A model generated the notes under the pieces. The model searched no databases. It worked only from the letters and a program-made list of their open reading frames with translations, and had not been told where the DNA came from. A DNA stretch of 64,000 bases from an uncultured Roseburia sp. (GTDB taxonomy: Bacteria; Bacillota; Clostridia; Lachnospirales; Lachnospiraceae), in the NCBI GenBank assembly GCA_947649645.1, contig CANSSP010000012.1, positions 33,552-97,551 of the forward strand, in the 5' to 3' direction. Positions within the stretch are counted from its first letter, which is position 1, and the number at the start of each line of letters is the position of its first letter. Made by a program: the position numbers and the translations under genes. Shown here one piece after another: positions 58,297 to 64,000 of the stretch.

Positions 58297-59142
58297 TTAT
58301 ACTCCTGAATAGGATGCAAAAGCTCCGTCAATCGGAATGCATGCGCCGTTTACAAATCCGCTTGCCTCCTCGCATGCGAGGAACAATACGGAACCAATCA
58401 GCTCCTCCACCTCGCCGAAACGTCCCATCGGCGTTCCGTTCAGGATCTTTCCGGTTCTTGCCGTCGGCGTTCCGTCCTCATTAAACAGAAGCTTTGCGTT
58501 CTGCTTTGTGGAGAAAAAGCCCGGTGCAATCGCGTTGCAGCGGATGCCGACCTTCGAGAAGTGTACGGCAAGCCACTCGGTAAAGTTGGTAATGGCAGCC
58601 TTCGCCCCCGAATATGCCGGAATCTTGGTAAGAGGCGTGTAAGCGTTCATCGAAGAAATATTGATAATGCTCGTGCCCTTCTTGTCGATCATATCCATTG
58701 CAAAGACCTGTGTCGGAATCAGCGTCCCCATAAAATTCAGGCTGAAGACAAAAGAAACTCCGTCCGCATCCAGATCAAAAAAGGTCTTCATCTGTCCTAA
58801 GTCTTCCGGAACAAAATATTCGTCGTCCGTGGTCGCCTTTGGATTGTTGCCGCCCGCGCCGTTTACCAGGATATCACACGTTCCGAAATCTTCTGCGATC
58901 TGATCCCTTGCCGCCTTTACACTGTCTTTTTCAAGAACATTGCACTTGTAGCCTTTTGCCGTAAATCCCTTTTCCACGATCGCGTCCGCATTCTTCTGCG
59001 CCGCCTCCTCATTGAGATCCAGCAATGCCACTTTGGCACCCGTCATCGCAAGCGCTTCCGCAAGCACGGAGCAGATCACGCCGCCTGCGCCCGTCACTAC
59101 AACGACTTTGTCCTTCAAATCAATCTGAAATGGTAATTTCAT
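58297..59142 (-). CDS. SDR D-mannonate oxidoreductase (fructuronate reductase)
   Basis: A 281-residue short-chain dehydrogenase. The cofactor motif TGAGGVICSVLAE, NGAGGNNP, the catalytic Ser in NISSMNAY and YSGAKAA (Tyr, Lys) are all visible. Beside uxuA it almost certainly interconverts fructuronate and mannonate, like B. subtilis YjmF (UxuB). Confidence 0.87.
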   Translation of the reverse strand: MKLPFQIDLKDKVVVVTGAGGVICSVLAEALAMTGAKVALLDLNEEAAQKNADAIVEKGFTAKGYKCNVLEKDSVKAARDQIAEDFGTCDILVNGAGGNNPKATTDDEYFVPEDLGQMKTFFDLDADGVSFVFSLNFMGTLIPTQVFAMDMIDKKGTSIINISSMNAYTPLTKIPAYSGAKAAITNFTEWLAVHFSKVGIRCNAIAPGFFSTKQNAKLLFNEDGTPTARTGKILNGTPMGRFGEVEELIGSVLFLACEEASGFVNGACIPIDGAFASYSGV

Positions 59143-59182
59143 CTTCCTACCTCCTGATTTTTATAAAAAATAGCTGCAATTC

Positions 59183-60235
59183 TTATTTTGCAGAAGCCTT
59201 CTCCACTGCCTCCCACAGACCGTTGATATAGGTCGCGCCGAGTGCGCGGTCGTAGAGTCCGTATCCGGCTCTTCCCGTCTCGCCCCAGATCATTCTTCCG
59301 TGATCCGGTCTGACGTATCCCGTAAAACCATTGTCGTGCAGCGCCTTGACGATCGCGTACATATCAAGGGAGCCGCAGCAGGAAAGATGCGCTCTCTCCT
59401 CAAAGCCGTTCTCAAGCACTGCCACATTTCTTAAATGCGCAAAATGAATCCTGCCCATCGCAGCGTATTTCTCCGCCATCTTCACGACGTCGTTCTTGTT
59501 TGAACAGCCCAGGGAACCGGTGCAGAGCGTGATGCCGTTGTGCGGGTCATCCACGAGCTTTAAGAAGCGATCGATATTTTCCTCACAGGTGATAATTCTC
59601 GGAAGCCCGAAAATACTCCAGCAGGGATCGTCCTCGTGAATCGCCATATTTACGCCGCACTCTGCAGCCACCGGAATGATCTTCTGCAGAAAATACTGGA
59701 GATTGTTCCACAGATCGTCCTCCGACATCGCATTGTACTCCGCAACGACATTCTTCAGCTCTTCTCTCGTGTAGCTCGAATCCCAGCCCGGAAGCGTAAG
59801 ATCACTGTCGCTCTCCAGCGGATTCACCGCATCCACCTGTTCCTGGTAATAGACAAGAGATGTCGAACCGTCAGCAAGCTCATGGTCAAGCTGTGTTCTC
59901 GTCCAGTCAAACACCGGCATAAAGTTATAGCAGATACATTTGACGCCTGCCTTCGCCACACGGCGGATGTTCTCACAGTAATTCTCGATGTACTGATCGC
60001 GGCTCGGCTTGCCAAGCTTGATATCCTCATGAACCGGAATACTCTCGATGACTTCAAAATGAAGACCGGCATCCTCCACAAGCCCTTTCAGCCTTGCGAT
60101 ACTCTCCTCACTCCAGACCTCCCCGACAGGTACGTCGTACACTGCCGTCACGATGGAATGCATGCCCGGAATCTGGCGGATGTTTTCCAGCGTCACCTTG
60201 TCATCTTCTCCATACCAGCGAAATGATAATTTCAT
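59183..60235 (-). CDS. uxuA: D-mannonate dehydratase
   Basis: A 350-residue TIM-barrel dehydratase converting D-mannonate to KDG. Key stretches are [24 protein letters not shown] and [12 protein letters not shown], which carry the metal-binding His/Cys/Asp residues. Start at 60235 follows GGAGGG four bases upstream; an upstream 30-codon extension lies across leader sequence. First gene of the operon, repressed through the GntR palindrome in its promoter. Confidence 0.93.
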   Translation of the reverse strand: MKLSFRWYGEDDKVTLENIRQIPGMHSIVTAVYDVPVGEVWSEESIARLKGLVEDAGLHFEVIESIPVHEDIKLGKPSRDQYIENYCENIRRVAKAGVKCICYNFMPVFDWTRTQLDHELADGSTSLVYYQEQVDAVNPLESDSDLTLPGWDSSYTREELKNVVAEYNAMSEDDLWNNLQYFLQKIIPVAAECGVNMAIHEDDPCWSIFGLPRIITCEENIDRFLKLVDDPHNGITLCTGSLGCSNKNDVVKMAEKYAAMGRIHFAHLRNVAVLENGFEERAHLSCCGSLDMYAIVKALHDNGFTGYVRPDHGRMIWGETGRAGYGLYDRALGATYINGLWEAVEKASAK

Positions 60236-60346
60236 CTTTCCCTCCATTCCGGCGTCTGCACCGCGCAGACCGCCATAGTTGTTCCTCCTGCTTGCATACA
60301 TGAATACAGGACTCACTTTCCACACCAGTATTCATAATATATTTTG

Positions 60347-60375
60347 ACTATATCACTCTTGTATACAAGTGTCAA
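60347..60375 (-). promoter_or_regulatory. Promoter of the uxu operon with GntR operator in the spacer
   Basis: Minus strand: TTGACA (60375-60370), then directly CTTGTATACAAG (60369-60358) inside a 17-base spacer, then TATAGT (60352-60347). Binding of a GntR dimer would block RNA polymerase. Confidence 0.85.
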
Positions 60376-60477
60376 TGCCCCATATTCTTTTTTATGTTTT
60401 GCACATTTTCGCTCCTCTTTTTTGTCCATAATGCACAATACCTCACCTGCTCTCTCCACTTTCCGATATATGCAGGC

Positions 60478-60489
60478 CTTGTATGCAAG
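60478..60489. promoter_or_regulatory. Second GntR operator, before the regulator gene
   Basis: CTTGTATGCAAG, one base from the perfect palindrome at 60358. It lies about 230 bases before the GntR start and suggests autoregulation. Confidence 0.7.
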
Positions 60490-60719
60490 CGTCGTTCTTC
60501 TGGTACTTTCCTCCCCTGTAAATATTTGATTGTATTTTCTGACAAAATGCTTTATATTAGGAATATAAATAAAAAAGAATCCTGCGGCAGGTCGTTTCTG
60601 CGAGATACATCTTCTCTGCCGCAGCGTGCGCCCGCCCGGAGGGCTTTTATCATATGAGACTGCTTTCCTGGTATGATAAAAACTTATGCCGCCCTGTGAC
60701 ATCACCACGAGGAAAAAAT

Positions 60720-61412
60720 ATGACTTCAAAAAATCGTACCGGCACGTCGAAAGCCGTTTACCAGAAATTAAAAGAACAGATCCTTCATCTGGAACTTCCG
60801 CCGGGAGCCGCCATCAGCGAAATCGAGACGGCCGAAAAATATGAGATATCCAGAACCCCCGTCAGAGACGCCTTTAAAATGCTCGAAAATGAAGGCCTTC
60901 TTGAAATACGTCCCCATATCGGCACCTTTGTCTCTCTGATCGACCTGAATATGATTTCTGATATCCTTTATATGCGTGAGGTGCTTGAACAGGCCGTATT
61001 CCGTGATCTCGCCTCCATCTACGACAAGTCGCATGAATTTGGCATCCGCCTGATATTACAGAAACAGAAAGAAATGCTGGATTCTGCCCTCCCTCCCGAC
61101 GAGCTGAGCCGGTCTTTTATCATCAGCGACAATATTTTTCACAATACACTTTATGAGCTTGCCGGCAGAAAAAACGTGATGTGCTTCTGGCAGAGCATCA
61201 ATTCCCAGTACGAACGCTTCCGTACTTTTTTAAATCTGGGAGACCGCGAAAACCTCCTGCGGCTCTACCACGGCCACGAAATCCTCTGGGAGTGTATTTC
61301 TCACAAAGATTATGGCAATCTCTCCAAATGCATCTCGCACCACATCTACGACGGTTTCAATTCAAGCACGGAAGTCGTCTCCAGGCATCCGGAATATTTT
61401 AAGCATATTTAA
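60720..61412 (+). CDS. GntR-family regulator, FadR/UxuR-type (FCD domain)
   Basis: A 230-residue repressor. Winged helix at the N-terminus (YQKLKEQILHLELPPGAAIS, YEISRTPVRDAFKMLENEGL), then an all-helical FCD effector domain with metal-type residues (FIISDNIFHNTLYELAG, HGHEILWECISHKD). It is divergent from the uxu operon and both intergenic palindromes fit this family. A uronate intermediate is the likely inducer. The ATG at 60720 follows an AGGA-type SD. Confidence 0.92.
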   Translation: MTSKNRTGTSKAVYQKLKEQILHLELPPGAAISEIETAEKYEISRTPVRDAFKMLENEGLLEIRPHIGTFVSLIDLNMISDILYMREVLEQAVFRDLASIYDKSHEFGIRLILQKQKEMLDSALPPDELSRSFIISDNIFHNTLYELAGRKNVMCFWQSINSQYERFRTFLNLGDRENLLRLYHGHEILWECISHKDYGNLSKCISHHIYDGFNSSTEVVSRHPEYFKHI

Positions 61413-61420
61413 GCACAACA

Positions 61421-61441
61421 GCGGGAGGTTATCCCTCCCGC
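61421..61441. terminator. Hairpin between convergent gntR and spoVAE
   Basis: GCGGGAGG and CCTCCCGC with a short loop, in the 41-base gap between convergent genes. No T-run. Confidence 0.5.
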
Positions 61442-61453
61442 AGCAGTTCGCTC

Positions 61454-61810
61454 CTATTTCTTCATCTTCGGCTGGAAAATCAGGCTGGCGATATAGCCAG
61501 ACACCAGAGCGCCCGATATTCCCACAGCGCTCGCCTTAAATCCGCCCATAAAGATGCCGAGAAATCCGTTTTCATCGACGGCTTCCCTGACGCCTTTCCA
61601 GAGCAGATTTCCGAATCCCAGCAGCGGCACGCTCGCCCCTGCCCCCGCATATTCCACAAACGGCTGGTAAATCTGCACCGCCCCCAAAACGGCGCCAAGA
61701 CAGACCAGCAGCACCATGATTCTGCCCGGCAGCATTTTTGTTTTTTCCATCAGAATCTGGACCAGCGCACAGATCAGTCCGCCCACCCAGAACGCATTTA
61801 CATAATCCAA
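61454..61810 (-). CDS. spoVAE: Stage V sporulation protein AE (SpoVAEB-type)
   Basis: A 118-residue, four-helix membrane protein (FWVGGLICALVQILME, VGISGALVSGYIASLIFQPK). It is a part of the inner-spore-membrane channel that moves dipicolinic acid. It follows spoVAD by 36 bases. spoVAC is not next to it in the window. Confidence 0.9.
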   Translation of the reverse strand: MDYVNAFWVGGLICALVQILMEKTKMLPGRIMVLLVCLGAVLGAVQIYQPFVEYAGAGASVPLLGFGNLLWKGVREAVDENGFLGIFMGGFKASAVGISGALVSGYIASLIFQPKMKK

Positions 61811-61846
61811 AACCGTCCTCCTCTCTTCCGTCAGACCGTCTGCCGC

Positions 61847-62860
61847 CTATGACGCATGTTCAATCACGACGGCATGCGCGATCCCCGGCACCGGCTTTCC
61901 TTCGTTGAAAGATACCGTGGACAGAAGCGCTCCCGTCGGCACAAACAAAATGCGCTTGAGCTTCCCGTCCTCAACCTGTTTTAAAAAATGAGCACTTAAG
62001 GTCACGGCAGAACATCCACAGCCGGAACCGCCGGCTCCTGTCCCCTGCTTCTTTCCGTCATAAATCAGAATCCCGCAGTCTTCATGCACGGCACTGATGT
62101 CGTAACCTTTCTGCCTGGTCAGATCAGACAGGATTTCCTGCCCGACCGTCCCGAGATCACCTGTAATAATTTTGTCATAATCCTCCGGTTTCCGCTCAAA
62201 ATCCATCAGATTCCGGCAGATCGTATCCGCCGCAGCCGGGGCCATCGCCGCCCCCATATTCATCGAATCTTTGACCCCGTAATCGACGATCTTCCCCGTC
62301 GTAATCCCGGTAATCCTCGCCTTGCTTCTCCTCTTTCCCAGCACATAGGCCCCGCTCCCCGTAACCGTCCAGGTCGCCGACAGCGGTCTCTGGTTTGCAT
62401 ACTCCAGCGGAAAACGAAACTGCTTCTCCGCGCTGCCAAAATGACTCGATGTCATCGATACCACATATTCCGCGTAGCCCGCAGCCACACACATTGCCCC
62501 TAAAGACAGCGCCTCCCCGCATGTACTGCACGCGCCGTATAACCCGAAGAGCGGCACCTGTGCATCCATCAGCCCAAAGGAAGTGGCAATGTTCTGCCCC
62601 AGAAGGTCGCCGGAAAACAAATAGCGGATATCCTCCGGTTTTAATCCCGCCCTGCCCACTGCCATTGTAAACGCCTCTTTCTGCAGGGTACTCTCCGCCT
62701 CTTCCCACGTATTCTGGCCAAACTTATCGTCCTCCCCTACCACATCAAAACAATTGCCGAGAGGACCTTCTCCCTCCTTCGTCCCGACAATGTTCGCACT
62801 GCTGATAATATAGGGGGCCTCTGCAAACTGAAGACTCTGCTTACCCATCTGTACGTCCAT
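61847..62860 (-). CDS. spoVAD: Stage V sporulation protein AD
   Basis: A 337-residue thiolase-fold protein that binds dipicolinic acid on the inner spore membrane. Typical features: FGLYGACSTCGEALSLGAM, MTSSHFGSAEKQFRFPLEY, and GGSGCGCSAVTLSAH. The start is at 62860, with GGAGG six bases upstream. Operon with spoVAE; forespore expression is expected. Confidence 0.95.
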   Translation of the reverse strand: MDVQMGKQSLQFAEAPYIISSANIVGTKEGEGPLGNCFDVVGEDDKFGQNTWEEAESTLQKEAFTMAVGRAGLKPEDIRYLFSGDLLGQNIATSFGLMDAQVPLFGLYGACSTCGEALSLGAMCVAAGYAEYVVSMTSSHFGSAEKQFRFPLEYANQRPLSATWTVTGSGAYVLGKRRSKARITGITTGKIVDYGVKDSMNMGAAMAPAAADTICRNLMDFERKPEDYDKIITGDLGTVGQEILSDLTRQKGYDISAVHEDCGILIYDGKKQGTGAGGSGCGCSAVTLSAHFLKQVEDGKLKRILFVPTGALLSTVSFNEGKPVPGIAHAVVIEHAS

Positions 62861-62988
62861 TCCATCCCTCCACGCCAAAACTGTTAATTCTTTTTTCTTT
62901 CCCTAGTATGGATATCCGCCCGCCGTTTTATGCATGCTGTTACTGTCACAGCTGCGCCTGCGTTTTAAATGCGGATTTTTCTCACATA

Positions 62989-63198
62989 TCAGGAATGCCG
63001 GATTGCCTCCGCAACCGCTTCAGGGCGGATAAAGAGCCGCACGCACAGTGTCAGAAACTCATCCGAATACAGAGGCTCCGTATAGCCGCTTGTAATTTTT
63101 TCCTGCGGAATCCCGGTAATTTCCGCCGCCCACGCCGCAGAAATACCATTTTCTTCCATGTAGCTGATAATGTAATCCGTCACTTTTGAACTGCCCAT
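62989..63198 (-). CDS. Small helix-turn-helix-like protein upstream of spoVAD
   Basis: A 69-residue protein. Residues 20-62 (AAWAAEITGIPQEKITSGYT and following) have the shape of an Xre-type helix-turn-helix without the usual sequence. Strong SD AAAGGAG before ATG 63198. It lies 128 bases before spoVAD and divergent from an Xre gene. Function unknown. Confidence 0.55.
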   Translation of the reverse strand: MGSSKVTDYIISYMEENGISAAWAAEITGIPQEKITSGYTEPLYSDEFLTLCVRLFIRPEAVAEAIRHS

Positions 63199-63288
63199 TT
63201 TCAACTCTCCTTTGCCCTGTTTTTAATATAATTTTATCTGTGTAGTAAAGAAAATGCAATACTATTTTTCTTTGTTTTCAAGAATTAT

Positions 63289-63317
63289 TTGACGGGCAAA
63301 ACGAGCTGGGCTATGAT
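63289..63317 (+). promoter_or_regulatory. Promoter of the Xre regulator gene
   Basis: TTGACG, 17-base spacer, TATGAT at 63312-63317, about 20 bases before the start codon. Confidence 0.55.
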
Positions 63318-63337
63318 AATTTCCGAGGTAGAGTCAA

Positions 63338-63703
63338 ATGAGAAATGAACATATTCCCAGAGTTTTAAAAGAATATCGAAAAAAAAATCACTACTCCGTA
63401 AGCGATGTTTCGATTATGCTCCGCAGCCGATCGATCGATGTCGCACCGAAAACAATTTACGGCTGGGAAAGCGGCCAGGCAAATCCAAGCGCCGACGTCC
63501 TTTTAACACTCTGTGAATTGTACAATATTACAGATATACTGTCCGCATTCGGGTATGCTTCCAGTGAAGAATTTCACATCACAACTTCGGAACGCGTCCT
63601 GATCGAGGCTTACCGCAAACATCCGGAGCTGCAGCCCGCCATTCACAAGCTGCTCGATCTGGCTCCGGTGCGCAAAAAATCACACAGCCGCAATAAAGCC
63701 TGA
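63338..63703 (+). CDS. Xre-family HTH regulator
   Basis: A 121-residue protein. Helix-turn-helix at about residues 8-62 (VLKEYRKKNHYSVSDVSIML, VAPKTIYGWESGQANPSADV). A helical C-terminal half follows, with a basic tail (VRKKSHSRNK). Such regulators are often near phage or stress genes; none is visible here. Divergent from the small HTH-like gene. Confidence 0.82.
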   Translation: MRNEHIPRVLKEYRKKNHYSVSDVSIMLRSRSIDVAPKTIYGWESGQANPSADVLLTLCELYNITDILSAFGYASSEEFHITTSERVLIEAYRKHPELQPAIHKLLDLAPVRKKSHSRNKA

Positions 63704-64000
63704 ACCATATGCTCTGAATGAAGTCTTCACCCTGTTTTTGCAAGAAGATCATCCGGAGCATATTTTATTGCCTGGATTTTACGCCGCAGATATCAGAATC
63801 TGCGGCGTATATTGTATTTTTCCCAAAGGAAATATGAGATTCCTGTCCGTATCAAAGACGGTAAAATCCATGCATATGGAGGCAGACACAATGAACGGCA
63901 GAAATGTCGTTCTCTGAAATAAAAAAGAAGACTGACAAATGTTCTCTGATATGCTCCCTGTCAAGTAGACAGGTTAAATATCTAAAATGAAACGTTGATG
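63704..64000. other. Window end: hairpin, remnant-like frame and inverted repeat
   Basis: A terminator-like hairpin at about 63780-63805 (ACGCCGCAGAT with ATCTGCGGCGT, then T-rich). A short plus-strand open stretch (YEIPVRIKDGKIHAYGGRHN and on) looks like a coding remnant with no start. Near the end CCTGTC-AAGTA-GACAGG (63957-63973) is an inverted repeat that may belong to an element outside the window. Confidence 0.35.

Noticed and set aside
63779..63964. 61-codon minus-strand frame at the window end
   Set aside because: Covers a terminator-like hairpin and lacks an SD.

Overview
The window reads as chromosome of a spore-forming, gut-type Clostridia, most likely Lachnospiraceae. It has GC-rich, codon-biased genes with strong GGAGG ribosome-binding sites, spore genes (GerA-type receptor, sleC, spoVAD, spoVAE), a glmS ribozyme, two T-box leaders and uronate catabolism genes. 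The species cannot be named from the sequence alone. No rRNA, tRNA, CRISPR array or intact insertion sequence was seen.

Layout: 0-4 kb holds an ECF sigma/anti-sigma pair (minus) and a stand-alone trpB behind a T-box leader with a probable Trp specifier. 4-7.4 kb has an AraC regulator, a GPH-type sugar transporter and a small TM2-like membrane protein. 7.5-11.2 kb is a germinant receptor whose B and C subunits are fused in one reading frame. 11.7-24.5 kb carries an aldo/keto reductase, kdgK, degV, a DUF1002 protein, a lipase-like hydrolase, an MCP-like soluble protein, recJ, sleC, a BlaI-type repressor and glmS with its ribozyme. 24.6-31.4 kb is an A+T-richer accessory stretch: a 36-residue membrane peptide, a heptad-repeat coiled coil, an ABM-fold protein, a GntR/ABC transporter operon, unknown membrane proteins, a P-loop kinase and a GNAT. 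31.8-36.9 kb has a large secreted transglutaminase/leucine-rich-repeat protein, a methyltransferase, tag and a GNAT. 36.9-45.5 kb has serS with a T-box, then a minus-strand cluster (TPR lipoprotein, hflX, MATE, sulfatase, ABC exporter). 45.6-48.7 kb has a KDPG aldolase fused to a VOC-like domain, a HIT protein and a MATE pump. 48.8-53.2 kb is a complete Bce-type peptide-sensing and detoxification module. 53.4-60.3 kb is a uronate operon (uxuA, SDR reductase, HAD, GH3, GPH transporter, TM2-like protein) divergent from its GntR regulator. 61.4-63.7 kb has spoVAE, spoVAD and two helix-turn-helix genes.

The uronate genes form a dispersed pathway: UxuA (59-60 kb) makes 2-keto-3-deoxygluconate, KdgK (13 kb) phosphorylates it, and the KDPG aldolase (46 kb) splits it. 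kdgK and the aldolase gene share a 15-bp palindromic operator 32 kb apart. The uxu operon and its GntR gene share a different 12-bp palindrome. The GPH transporter/TM2 pairing occurs twice, which hints at an undescribed functional partnership. Other points worth a second look are the GerAB-GerAC fusion, short reading frames between T-box and structural gene, and a CTTAC-N6-GTAAG site shared by the Bce module and the 36-residue peptide.
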